Shown here: one piece after another, positions 17,757 through 25,792 of the stretch
How positions within the stretch are numbered: position 1 is the first letter of the stretch
Layout: each line of letters starts with the position of its first letter
NCBI RefSeq assembly: GCF_024294905.1
Contig: NZ_JANCOC010000003.1
Location: forward strand, 114,204 to 178,203
Length of the DNA: 64,000 bases
Reading direction: 5' to 3'
DNA from: Rothia gullae
GTDB taxonomy: Bacteria > Actinomycetota > Actinomycetes > Actinomycetales > Micrococcaceae
The notes under the pieces: model-generated
What the model was told of the DNA's origin: nothing
The model's database searches: none
What the model saw: the letters and a program-made list of their open reading frames with translations, nothing else
Position numbers and translations under genes: made by a program

Positions 17757-17806
17757 CCCAGCGCAGCACCTGGCGGAATAACCCAGCACTTCGCGGAAGA
17801 GCCCAG
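17737..17806 (+). repeat. Imperfect 25/25/20-bp tandem repeat at the 3' end of aroQ
   Basis: Three units, each ending in CCCAG, start at 17737, 17762 and 17787. The stop codon of aroQ lies in the first. Reading through the stop in frame gives 24 further codons, including ITQHFAEEPS, a copy of the AQHLAE end of the protein. Confidence 0.7.
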
Positions 17807-17826
17807 CACGCCGATTCCTTTTGTTA

Positions 17827-17875
17827 AATAGTTCAGGCTCCCGTTCCTCGTGTGAGGGTGGGAGCCTGAACTATT
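17827..17875. terminator. Terminator between convergent aroQ and marP-like genes
   Basis: A 16-bp stem (AATAGTTCAGGCTCCC with its complement) and a 17-nt loop, between convergent genes. Confidence 0.8.
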
Positions 17876-17894
17876 ATCGCTATTTAGCCGCTAG

Positions 17895-19073
17895 TTACTT
17901 GCGGCAGGTGCCGGTGGAAACTGCGGCGGTGTTGTCGCCACCTTCGGCCAGTGCCTGTTTGAGGGTGCTTGCGGTGATGGCGTAGCCGGTCTGGCCGGTG
18001 GTTGCCCTACCGAAGATCACGCCGACCACGTTGCCGTTTTCGTCGAGGACGGGGCCGCCGGAGTTGCCGTGCTGCACGTCGGCTGCCAGCTGGTAGACCT
18101 GGCGCATGGCGTTGGCGCGGCCGGTGTGGGCGTCGATGGTTTGGGCGTTGCCGATGCCCTGCACGGTGGCGGGCAGTGCCTTGAATGGGCCGCCCTTGGG
18201 GTAGCCCATGAAGGTTACGAGGCTACCTGCGGTGGCGTTGGTGCCGATGGTCAGAGGTTCGAGCGGTAGCTTGGGAACGCGGATGAAGGCAAGATCCTGT
18301 TCGGTGTCCATGTAGACGATGGTGCCGGGCCAGGTGCGGCCGCGGGAGTCCTGTACGACCGGGGAGGTCACGCCGGCGACCACGTGGGCATTGGTGACGA
18401 CCAGGCCGTTGTCCGCCACGAAGCCGGAGCCGGTGGAGGTATAGCCGCACTGTTCTGCGGCGCCCAGAATCTCAACGACGGAGGCTGCTGCCTGGTCCAG
18501 TGCCGCGGCTTCTACGGTCTCGGTGGGGGCGCTGGTTTCGGGGGCGATGAGCTGGCTGACTTCCGGAATGGTTCCGAAGGCGAGCATGTTATTGCGTACC
18601 GTGTTGATGCGGTCCTTGACGACCTCGGGGGTGGAGGCGACCATCCAGGAGAGGGTCTTGGAGTTGCTGAGCGCAGTGTTGAGCTGCGGGATGGGTACGG
18701 TGCGCATGGAGATGGTCAGCACGACCATGACCAGGGCGCAGGCGGCGAGGTTCAGCACGCCGCCGAAGAAGCGTTCTACGCCCTTAAGCGGGGTGATGTC
18801 GGTGACGCGGCGGATGGTGCGTCCAGCAATGAGGCCAAGCCACTGTCCGATGGTCAGGCAGATGATGAGCACGCCGACGGCGGTAATGAGGCTCCACTGG
18901 GATCCCACGGATGCCACGGCGAGGGGCACGAGCCAGGCTGCGGCGCAGACGCCCAAGCCCAGGCCGAGGCAGGTTCCGAGGGTGGTGAAGAATCCGCTGC
19001 GGACTCCGGCGAGGAAGTAGAGCAGCAGAGTGATGGGGATAGCAATATCAAGCAGGTTGATGCCAGTCGTCAC
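17895..19073 (-). CDS. MarP-type membrane serine protease (CvpA-like N terminus)
   Basis: A 392-residue protein. Four membrane helices in the first 120 residues (CvpA/colicin V production-like) are followed by an exported trypsin-like protease domain. His is in VVTNAHVVAG near residue 230, Asp in MDTEQDLAFIRV near 261 and Ser in QHGNSGGPVLD near 337. Two Cys (EQCGYTST and the C-terminal GTCRK) could form the disulfide known in mycobacterial MarP, which protects cells from acid and oxidative stress. The start is a GTG with AAGGAGG at good distance. No operon partner lies downstream. Confidence 0.88.
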   Translation of the reverse strand: MTTGINLLDIAIPITLLLYFLAGVRSGFFTTLGTCLGLGLGVCAAAWLVPLAVASVGSQWSLITAVGVLIICLTIGQWLGLIAGRTIRRVTDITPLKGVERFFGGVLNLAACALVMVVLTISMRTVPIPQLNTALSNSKTLSWMVASTPEVVKDRINTVRNNMLAFGTIPEVSQLIAPETSAPTETVEAAALDQAAASVVEILGAAEQCGYTSTGSGFVADNGLVVTNAHVVAGVTSPVVQDSRGRTWPGTIVYMDTEQDLAFIRVPKLPLEPLTIGTNATAGSLVTFMGYPKGGPFKALPATVQGIGNAQTIDAHTGRANAMRQVYQLAADVQHGNSGGPVLDENGNVVGVIFGRATTGQTGYAITASTLKQALAEGGDNTAAVSTGTCRK

Positions 19074-19079
19074 GACTAA

Positions 19080-19564
19080 TTGCCTCCTTGGTGGGTAGAA
19101 GTGGTCACGGTGTGCCCATTGTGGTTGGTGCGGGCTGTGCCCGGTGAGTGTGACGGCGCATTAACACCCAGTGGTGGGTGCGGCGGGCTTGTGTTCCCGG
19201 GGGGGGGTTTGGGCTCGGGTTTCTGCCTCGTCGCATCGTACCGTGTATGGAGGCGGTGCGCCTCCTGGTCATGAGGGTGCCTGCGTGCTTAGTACCGAAA
19301 AAGTACACACCTGAATGCCTGATATTAGGTGCTGAACCTGTGGGTAAGCTTTGAATTTTCTCGGAAGAAATAACTTTTGTTGTAAAGCTCGCCCTATCGG
19401 AATGCATAAACAGCTTTTTTAGGGTACGCTCATATCAGTTGAATATGTCACACTAGCTTGAGCCTTCTCACATTTCAGATGTTGAGATGTATGGCACCGG
19501 TTCGGGCTCACTCACTGAAACATTTACGAGTTTCGGCTCATCACCTCATATCTAGGAGAACTTT
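19080..19564. other. 485-nt regulatory region between marP-like gene and glxR
   Basis: It holds the divergent promoters of the protease gene (left) and glxR (right) and a run of nine G at 19199-19207. TGTCACACTAG near 19446 matches one half of a Crp/GlxR site, but the other half is poor. Short open frames in it have no ribosome sites and look non-coding. Confidence 0.5.
19199..19207 (+). repeat. Run of nine G
   Basis: A homopolymer of nine G in the leader region shared by the MarP-type protease and glxR. Runs of this length are prone to slippage; here they would change spacing, not a reading frame. Confidence 0.7.
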
Positions 19565-20242
19565 ATGGATCTCGAGATCCTCCGTCGTACCCCTCTCTTT
19601 GCTAACCTCGACGACGCAGCTTTCGCTCTGCTGACCGATGACATTCAGGAGATTGACCTCTCCCGCAACGCTGTCCTTTTCTACGAGGGTGACCAGGACG
19701 ACCAGCTCTTCGCTGTACTCTCCGGTAAGGTCAAGCTGGGCCGCACCGCCGCTGACGGCCGCGAGAACATGGTCGCGATTATGGGTCCCGGTGATGTTTT
19801 CGGCGAGATGGCTCTCTTCGACCCCTCGCCCCGTTCGACCAACGCTGTCGCTGTTTCTGAGACCCGCTTGGCTGCCATCAAGCACGAGTCCTTCAAGCGC
19901 GCGCAGCAGCTGGATCCCTCGATTTCCGATCAGGTTATTAAGACTCTGGCTCGCCGCCTGCGCCACGCTAACGAGGCACTGGCTGACCTGGTCTTCTCCG
20001 ACGTTCCCGGCCGCCTCGCTAAGGCGCTGCTGGACCTGGCTGACCGCTTCGGCCGCCCCGCAACCGAGGGCGTGCTCGTTGCTCACGAGCTGACTCAGGA
20101 AGAGCTGGCACAGCTGGTTGGCGCATCCCGCGAAACCGTGAACAAGGCTCTTGCCGAGTTCGTTTCTCGCGGCTGGATTCGCCTGGAGGCACGCGCAGTT
20201 GTCATTCTGGATCTGCCCCGCCTGCGCCAGCGTTCCCGCTAA
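19565..20242 (+). CDS. glxR: Crp/Fnr-family global regulator, GlxR type
   Basis: A 225-residue cAMP receptor protein. The N-terminal cyclic-nucleotide domain contains YEGDQDDQLFAVLSGKVKLG and FGEMALFDPSPRSTNAVA, the phosphate-binding cassette with its Arg-Ser/Thr pair. The C-terminal winged helix has TQEELAQLVGASRETVNKAL as recognition helix region near residues 177-196. The length and sequence match actinobacterial GlxR/Crp, a global regulator of carbon metabolism. AGGAGA lies before the ATG. Codon use is strongly biased toward C-ending codons, as in highly expressed genes. It may help control the lactate genes at 35-42 kb; I see no clear GlxR site there. Confidence 0.93.
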   Translation: MDLEILRRTPLFANLDDAAFALLTDDIQEIDLSRNAVLFYEGDQDDQLFAVLSGKVKLGRTAADGRENMVAIMGPGDVFGEMALFDPSPRSTNAVAVSETRLAAIKHESFKRAQQLDPSISDQVIKTLARRLRHANEALADLVFSDVPGRLAKALLDLADRFGRPATEGVLVAHELTQEELAQLVGASRETVNKALAEFVSRGWIRLEARAVVILDLPRLRQRSR

Positions 20243-20304
20243 GGTTTCTTTGAGTTAGGGCATTCTAGGACGCCCTCGCTGAAGACGCACAGCTTAAATA
20301 GATT

Positions 20305-20340
20305 AGGAGCCGTTTCCCTCTGCATGGGGAAACGGCTCCT
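20305..20340. terminator. Terminator between glxR and the NUDIX gene
   Basis: AGGAGCCGTTTCCC pairs perfectly with its complement around an 8-nt loop and is followed by GATTTCTTT. It lies between convergent genes. Confidence 0.85.
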
Positions 20341-20387
20341 GATTTCTTTAACGCTTCATCCTACGAGCGAGCGGATGCAATACCCTG

Positions 20388-21563
20388 TTAGAGCACGCCC
20401 GTTGCGCCGGTATACATGGAACCGGTGGTAGCCGGACCCACCTCGGTGAAGGAGAGCATGCACGCACCGTTGTGGGTAACGAGCACGGGCTTCTTCACCT
20501 CAATCTTGTGGCGCTTAGACAGCCAGGCCACGGAAGTCTGGGCCTTTGCCAGGGATTCGAGTAGGCACATCACGCCGGGGGTGATGAGCTGGTCGAGGGT
20601 ACGCCCCACCGTATTGGGCTGGCCGATACGGTCGCCCAGTTCACTGGTGTCCTTGGCTTCAAGCAGTTCACGCACGTTCAGCCAGTCACCCCACACGCCC
20701 TTACCGAGCAGCAGCTTCGGGTCCTGACCTACAGGCAGAGCCGTGCTGAAGTAGGCGATGTCGTAGCGCTTGAGGAAGAAATCCGGCGACTGCCAACGCG
20801 CCACGGGACGCAATAGGTCGGCGCGCACACTCAAGCCGCTGGAAGTCAAGAAGTGCGAGAAGCTCTTATCCTGCGATGCGACAGCCTCGCGCCACGCCAT
20901 GAACTCGGGGGTACTGGAGCGTTCCACCACATCCTGGTCGTCCTCACCAGCAAGCAGAATGCCGGTCTCTTCGAAGGATTCACGCACGGCAGCCATGACG
21001 CTGCGGCGTGCCTGAGCGATATCGGAGAAGTGGAACTGCTCTTCCCAGTATTCGGCACCGGGGCCGACCCAGGATGCAGACTCATCATCACCGGAAAGAG
21101 CCGTGCCGCCGGGGAACGCGACCACACCCAGCGGAGAGGTGCCGGGGCGGTAGGTCAGAATCGTTTCGAGACCGTTGTCGCCGTCACGCACAAAAATAAC
21201 GGATGCCGCCTGGCGCATCGTGCAGCCGGTCGTGCCTTCGTTGCCGCATTCGCGCCAACTTTCGGCGGCGGTGTGCATAAACTCGGGAATCGTGTAGAGA
21301 CGCTGGATGCAGGAGGTTCGCGGGTTAGCCGCAGGCTGGCGGCCGGCAAACATGCGGGGGCGTTCCATGCCTTCAGCCGGGGTGGGGGTACCGAAGCGGC
21401 GTTCCTGCACCGGCAGGGGCAGAGTCTTAATATCCTGCGATTCGCTGGATCCGTGACCGTCTATACCGTTCACCGTCTTTTGGGCGCCACTCTGTGCTGC
21501 CCGCTGAGCCTGGGCAGCACGAATAGCAGACAGCGGCAGCGCGCCGGTGTACAGATTAGACAT
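20388..21563 (-). CDS. NUDIX hydrolase, long NUDT19-like form
   Basis: A 391-residue protein. About 110 poorly conserved N-terminal residues precede a NUDIX domain with AASVIFVRDG, VAFPGGTAL and the box RESFEETGILLAG. The C-terminal part includes RWQSPDFFLKRYDIAYFSTAL, as in large eukaryotic-type NUDIX proteins that act on acyl-CoA. The substrate is not known. The ATG at 21563 overlaps the last codons of the RidA gene by 8 nt, so the two are coupled; an in-frame TTG lies two codons upstream. Order in the operon: DUF4177, RidA, NUDIX. Confidence 0.8.
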   Translation of the reverse strand: MSNLYTGALPLSAIRAAQAQRAAQSGAQKTVNGIDGHGSSESQDIKTLPLPVQERRFGTPTPAEGMERPRMFAGRQPAANPRTSCIQRLYTIPEFMHTAAESWRECGNEGTTGCTMRQAASVIFVRDGDNGLETILTYRPGTSPLGVVAFPGGTALSGDDESASWVGPGAEYWEEQFHFSDIAQARRSVMAAVRESFEETGILLAGEDDQDVVERSSTPEFMAWREAVASQDKSFSHFLTSSGLSVRADLLRPVARWQSPDFFLKRYDIAYFSTALPVGQDPKLLLGKGVWGDWLNVRELLEAKDTSELGDRIGQPNTVGRTLDQLITPGVMCLLESLAKAQTSVAWLSKRHKIEVKKPVLVTHNGACMLSFTEVGPATTGSMYTGATGVL

Positions 21564-22038
21564 ACTCAACGATGATCTCGACCTCTACGGGCGAGTCCAG
21601 GGGAAGAACGGGAACACCGACGGCGGAGCGGGCATGCTGGCCTGCCTCGCCGAAGATTTCGCCGAGCAGTTCGGAGGCACCGTTAATAACGGCGGGCTGA
21701 GCGGTGAAGTTCACCTCGGATGCCACGAAACCGACAACCTTCACGACGCGCTGCACGCGGTCGAGGTCGCCAATGACGGACTTGACCGCTGCCAGGGCGT
21801 TGAGCAGGCAGATACCCGCGTACTTCTTTGCATCCTCGGGGATCACGAAGCCTTCAGCGCCGGAGTCGGACACCTTACCGGTTTCGGGCAGAGCGCCGTC
21901 AACGAAGGGCAGCTGACCGGAGGTGTACACGTAGGAGCCGGAAGTAACAGCCGGAACGTAGGCTGCAACGGGGGCGGGTGCAACGGGCAGTTCGTAACCG
22001 AGTTCGCGGATACGTGCTTCAATACGGGATTCAGTCAT
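21556..22038 (-). CDS. RidA/YjgF-family protein
   Basis: A 160-residue member of the RidA superfamily, which hydrolyses reactive enamine/imine intermediates or acts as a related deaminase. Family features are YVYTSGQLPFVDG, CLLNALAAVKSVIGDLDRVQRVVKVVGFV, EIFGEAGQHARSAVGVPVLPLDSPVEVEII. The catalytic Arg of RidA is matched by HARSAVG. The ATG at 22038 has TGGAG six nt upstream. It sits between the DUF4177 gene and the NUDIX gene and overlaps the latter. Confidence 0.88.
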   Translation of the reverse strand: MTESRIEARIRELGYELPVAPAPVAAYVPAVTSGSYVYTSGQLPFVDGALPETGKVSDSGAEGFVIPEDAKKYAGICLLNALAAVKSVIGDLDRVQRVVKVVGFVASEVNFTAQPAVINGASELLGEIFGEAGQHARSAVGVPVLPLDSPVEVEIIVEYV

Positions 22039-22138
22039 GATTACTCCAGAAGGATGGCGGGTGCTTGCACACAAACGGTGATACGGGAAATGCCGTAAAT
22101 CTAAACGCTACTGATATTCAGGTAGCTGTTAAACGGCT

Positions 22139-22212
22139 AACCGGCGGCCCTCCTCATCTATTCCCACGCTCCCCTAGTTATAGGAGGGCCGGGATAGCGA
22201 GGTGGCCGCCGG
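22139..22212. repeat. Long imperfect inverted repeat between DUF4177 and ridA genes
   Basis: CCGGCGGCC at the left pairs with GGCCGCCGG at the right, with an inner CCTCC/GGAGG pair. It lacks a T tract, so partial termination or RNA processing between the two genes is possible but unproven. Confidence 0.4.
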
Positions 22213-22223
22213 GTACGCTGCTC

Positions 22224-22427
22224 TTAGTCAGCCTTCTCGCGCTTAAAGTAGGCGATGGGGTTGCCCTGAGTCGGAGCGACCATGTTCGACGCGGGGGTTG
22301 CGCCAGCAGGTGCAGATGCGCCGGGGAGAACGGTTACGAGCTCCCAGCCGTCTTCACCCCAGTTGTCGAGGATTGCCTTGGTCGTGTGGATCATCAGCGG
22401 TACAGTTGCGTATTCCCATTTCTTCAT
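22224..22427 (-). CDS. DUF4177-domain small protein
   Basis: A 67-residue protein that begins MKKWEYATVPLM and carries ILDNWGEDGWELVTVLPG, the compact DUF4177 motif (Trp-Glu-Tyr start and GWELV). Function is unknown. It is first in the leftward DUF4177-RidA-NUDIX group, separated from ridA by about 185 nt with long inverted repeats. TAGTCT ends 8 nt before the ATG, so it may be leaderless, though AGAAGG also lies just before the ATG. Confidence 0.75.
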   Translation of the reverse strand: MKKWEYATVPLMIHTTKAILDNWGEDGWELVTVLPGASAPAGATPASNMVAPTQGNPIAYFKREKAD

Positions 22428-22581
22428 ACCTTCTAGACTAGCTTTCAGGGTCGAATAAGTAAAAGGGATTTACTATGGTTTCGGTCAATGTCCGGCGCGT
22501 TTGGGAGCTTTATTCTCAGGGCTGAGGCACCCGCGTCCCTATGGGGTGGCGAGACGGGCCTTCTCTCACAGCTTCATGGGA

Positions 22582-22587
22582 TAAACT
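22582..22587 (+). promoter_or_regulatory. -10 element of the PBP gene, leaderless promoter
   Basis: TAAACT ends 7 nt before the ATG at 22594 and there is no ribosome site. The same hexamer and spacing occur before the asparaginase-like gene at 50158. Confidence 0.6.
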
Positions 22588-22593
22588 GAGTGA

Positions 22594-24738
22594 ATGGCTT
22601 CATCTAAGAAAACCCGTTCGCGTCGCCGTCCGGGAGATTTTTTGCAGTTCCTCGCGTTCAGCGTGATTGCCGGTTTCCTCGCGGCAATTGTTGTCGTACC
22701 CCCTGCCGTGAGCTTGGGTATGGTCACGAACGCGTCGATGTCATGGTTCCAGGACCTTCCTGACGACATTGCCGATGGCATTTCCTCCCGTCCTTCTACT
22801 ATTTACGCTGCTGACGGCAAGACCGAAATCGCGACCTTCTTCGAAGAGAACCGCGAACCGGTCAAGCTGGATCAGATTTCTCAGCATATGAAGGACGCTA
22901 TCGTCTCGGTGGAGGACCGTGACTTCTACAACCACGGCGCTGTCTCCGCTATCGGTATCGGTCGTGCGTTTTTGAACAACATCGTTAACTCCAACAGCGG
23001 CCGCCGCCAGGGTGCATCTACGCTGACCCAGCAGTACGTTAACAACCTCATTGTTGACTCCGCTGTGGCTCATGGTGAGGATGCTACCGCAACCCTGAAC
23101 GGTAACAAGACCTACGCTGCAAAGATTCGCGAGATGAAGCTTGCGATTTCTATGGAGCAGAGCAAGTCCAAGGACGAAATCCTTGAAGGCTACCTGAACA
23201 TCGTGAACCTTGGTGGTTCTAACTACGGTGTTGAGGCTGCTGCACAGTACTACTGGGGTATTTCCGCTAAGGACCTGAACGTGGCACAGTCCGCGCTTCT
23301 TGCCGGTCTGGTGCAGGCACCGAACGTGTACGACCCGACCGTGAACCCCGAGCTGGCCCGTGAACGCCGCGACATCGTTCTGGGCACCATGCTGCGTGAC
23401 GGCAAGATTACCGATAAGGAATACAGCGACGCTATCGCCAGCGACATTAATCTCAACGTCAAGCCCAAGTCCCAGGGTTGCTCCCTGGCAGGCGATAAGG
23501 CGTTCTTCTGCCGCTACGTGGTCAACTACCTGCTGCAGGATGAGTCCCTCGGCGCAACCGCTGAGCTGCGTAACGCGGCAATTAAGCGTGGCGGTCTGAA
23601 GGTGATTACCACCCTGAACCCCGAGGCTCAGACCGTAGCAAAGCAGGCTGTGGACTCCACCCAGCCGGCTGCAACCAACTGGAACGACGTCAACTCCGCA
23701 CTGACCAGTGTTGAGCCCGGCACCGGCCGCGTCATCGCCATGGCGCAGAACACCGAGCTCGGTAGCCCCGCTGATGCCAACGACCACTCCAAGACCGAGT
23801 ACAACTACAACGTTGATGTAGCGTACGGTGGTACCCCCGGCTTTCAGCCCGGTTCGACGTTCAAGCCGATTATTCTGGCTCAGTGGCTCATCAGTGGCCG
23901 CGGCGCTAACGCTACCGTGAACGGTACCCAGCTGTTCTGGCCCACCAGCTTCGGTTGGAACGCCAAGTGCTACGAGGGCGGTAAGTACTACTACACCGGT
24001 CAGCCGAACGGCTGGTCCTACAAGAACGCGTTCAACGGTGGCTTAGGCTACAATACCGCGGCGTACGGTATTCGCCAGTCGTTGAACTCGTACCTATACG
24101 GCATGCTCTCCCAGCTTGACCTGTGCGATGTGCACGACCTGTCAATCAAGATGCACGCTCTGGACGGTACCGGCGAACCGCTGCACAGCATCCCCAATCT
24201 GGGTACCAACATTGGTGGTACCACATACGGTATCTCCCCGCTGACCAGCGCATCCATGTACGCTATCTTCGCTTCCGAGGGTAAGTACTGCACCCCGCGC
24301 CCGATTGAGAAGATCACCAAGACCAACGGTGAAACCATGAAGGAATACCAGAACCAGTGCGAGCAGGTCCTGGATCCGGACGTTGCAAACGGTGTCAGCT
24401 GGGTTCTGAAGGGCGTTATCCAGCCCGGCGGTTCCGCTTTTCAGCGCGGTATTGGTCTGCCGAACGGTTCGGCTGCGAAGACCGGTACGAACGATAACTC
24501 CTCCCAGACCTGGCAGGTTGGTTACACTCGTGGCCTGTCCACCTCGTCTTGGGTTGGTTCGAATAACCTCGGCAACCGCTCCCTGAACGGTGTGGGTATC
24601 AACGGTCGAGTCCTCGGATACGTCGATGGTGCAACCTACGCGGGTGCACAGTGGCAATCGTTCATGAAGACGATAGCGCCGAAGTACAACATGAAGGACT
24701 TCACCGCCCCCAGCGATAAGATTCTGTCGTACAGCTAG
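22594..24738 (+). CDS. Class A penicillin-binding protein (transglycosylase/transpeptidase)
   Basis: A 714-residue peptidoglycan synthase. A short cytoplasmic tail and a membrane anchor (residues about 18-42) come first. The GT51 domain has catalytic Glu107 in SVEDRDFYNHG, RQGASTLTQQYVNNL, and KDEILEGYLNIVNLGGSNYGV. The transpeptidase domain has PGSTFKP (Ser near 420), the SxN-type region SLNSY and KTGTND near 629. There is no PASTA domain at the C terminus. The message is predicted leaderless. The metallophosphoesterase follows 40 nt later on the same strand and may be cotranscribed. Confidence 0.93.
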   Translation: MASSKKTRSRRRPGDFLQFLAFSVIAGFLAAIVVVPPAVSLGMVTNASMSWFQDLPDDIADGISSRPSTIYAADGKTEIATFFEENREPVKLDQISQHMKDAIVSVEDRDFYNHGAVSAIGIGRAFLNNIVNSNSGRRQGASTLTQQYVNNLIVDSAVAHGEDATATLNGNKTYAAKIREMKLAISMEQSKSKDEILEGYLNIVNLGGSNYGVEAAAQYYWGISAKDLNVAQSALLAGLVQAPNVYDPTVNPELARERRDIVLGTMLRDGKITDKEYSDAIASDINLNVKPKSQGCSLAGDKAFFCRYVVNYLLQDESLGATAELRNAAIKRGGLKVITTLNPEAQTVAKQAVDSTQPAATNWNDVNSALTSVEPGTGRVIAMAQNTELGSPADANDHSKTEYNYNVDVAYGGTPGFQPGSTFKPIILAQWLISGRGANATVNGTQLFWPTSFGWNAKCYEGGKYYYTGQPNGWSYKNAFNGGLGYNTAAYGIRQSLNSYLYGMLSQLDLCDVHDLSIKMHALDGTGEPLHSIPNLGTNIGGTTYGISPLTSASMYAIFASEGKYCTPRPIEKITKTNGETMKEYQNQCEQVLDPDVANGVSWVLKGVIQPGGSAFQRGIGLPNGSAAKTGTNDNSSQTWQVGYTRGLSTSSWVGSNNLGNRSLNGVGINGRVLGYVDGATYAGAQWQSFMKTIAPKYNMKDFTAPSDKILSYS

Positions 24739-24778
24739 AATCACAGCTCATCAGCTGAAGCCTGAAAGGCGATTGATA

Positions 24779-25792
24779 ATGTGTGAAAACGCAGTCAACG
24801 CCCGCGTCCCCGTGGCGGTCCCCGGCGCCCGCGGCTCCTCCCAGCTCCTGAAGAAGGTAGCGGGGACGGTAGCCGCCACTGCAGCCTTGGGGGCCGCCAC
24901 GGCGGCGTATGGGCACTTTATTGAGCTGAACAATTTTCAGCTCCGCACCGAGTCCCTGCCGGTGCTGCCCGCCGGGAGCCCCGACTTTAGGATTCTGCAT
25001 ATTTCCGATATGCACATGATTCCGGGCCAGCAGAAGAAGATTAACTTCATGCACTCGCTCGCTGCCTTAGAGCCGGATTTGGTGATGAACACGGGCGATA
25101 ACCTCTCCCACGTGGACGGTATGGGCCCGCTGCTGGAGGCACTCGACCCGCTCATGGACTTCCCCGGCGTGTTTGTTCCCGGCTCGAATTGCTATTTCGC
25201 GCCGGTTTTCAAGAACCCGGCACGTTACCTCTGGCAGCCGCGCACCCCGCAGATGATTGAGGAAGGCTCGCGTGTAGCCCTGCCCATTGAGCGGATGCAC
25301 GACGCCTTCGAGTCGCGCGGCTGGACGGGCCTGATTAACCGCTACGACACGCTGAACCTCAAGGGTCTGCGCCTGGAGTTCTCGGGTGTGGATGACCCGC
25401 ACCTGCGTTACGATGAGCACCCCGGATTCGCTCCCGGCGCCTTCGATGAGGGGGACGAGCCGAGCATCCGTATCGGTGTGGCGCACGCCCCTTATATGCG
25501 TACCCTGCACCGCTTCGTGCAGGACGGTGCGCAGGCTATTTTTGTCGGCCACACACACGGCGGTCAGGTCTGCCTACCCGGCGGTCATGCCCTGGTCAGC
25601 AACTGCGATTTGCCGCCTTCGCGTGCGAAGGGTGTCAGTGAGCAGTCCGGTATTCCGGTTCAGGTTTCTGCAGGTTTGGGCACCTCTCGTTTTGCGCCGG
25701 TCCGTCTGTTCTGCCCGCCGGAGGCAATCCTGGTGACCCTCACGGCTCGCGATCAGGGTGAAGCCGACGCTTCAGAAAGTGGCCACCGCTAA
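24779..25792 (+). CDS. Membrane-anchored metallophosphoesterase (YkuE/PA4781-like)
   Basis: A 337-residue protein with one N-terminal hydrophobic segment (VAGTVAATAALGAATAAYG) and a calcineurin-like phosphoesterase domain. Metal-binding motifs visible are ILHISDMHM, VMNTGDNLSH, VPGSNCYF (Asn in place of the usual GNH) and FVGHTHGGQVCLPG. Family members act on nucleotides or lipid-linked phosphates at the membrane. The ATG at 24779 has AAAGG upstream; a TTG two codons earlier is too close to that site. The stop codon overlaps the first ABC transporter gene by one base (TAATG). Confidence 0.83.
   Translation: MCENAVNARVPVAVPGARGSSQLLKKVAGTVAATAALGAATAAYGHFIELNNFQLRTESLPVLPAGSPDFRILHISDMHMIPGQQKKINFMHSLAALEPDLVMNTGDNLSHVDGMGPLLEALDPLMDFPGVFVPGSNCYFAPVFKNPARYLWQPRTPQMIEEGSRVALPIERMHDAFESRGWTGLINRYDTLNLKGLRLEFSGVDDPHLRYDEHPGFAPGAFDEGDEPSIRIGVAHAPYMRTLHRFVQDGAQAIFVGHTHGGQVCLPGGHALVSNCDLPPSRAKGVSEQSGIPVQVSAGLGTSRFAPVRLFCPPEAILVTLTARDQGEADASESGHR

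Noticed and set aside
19442..19488. GlxR binding site in the glxR promoter
   Set aside because: Only one half-site (TGTGA on the minus strand) is good; the second arm does not match the TCACA consensus, so I do not call autoregulation.
22741..23787. 348-codon frame on the minus strand
   Set aside because: Antisense shadow of the penicillin-binding protein gene, without its own start signals.
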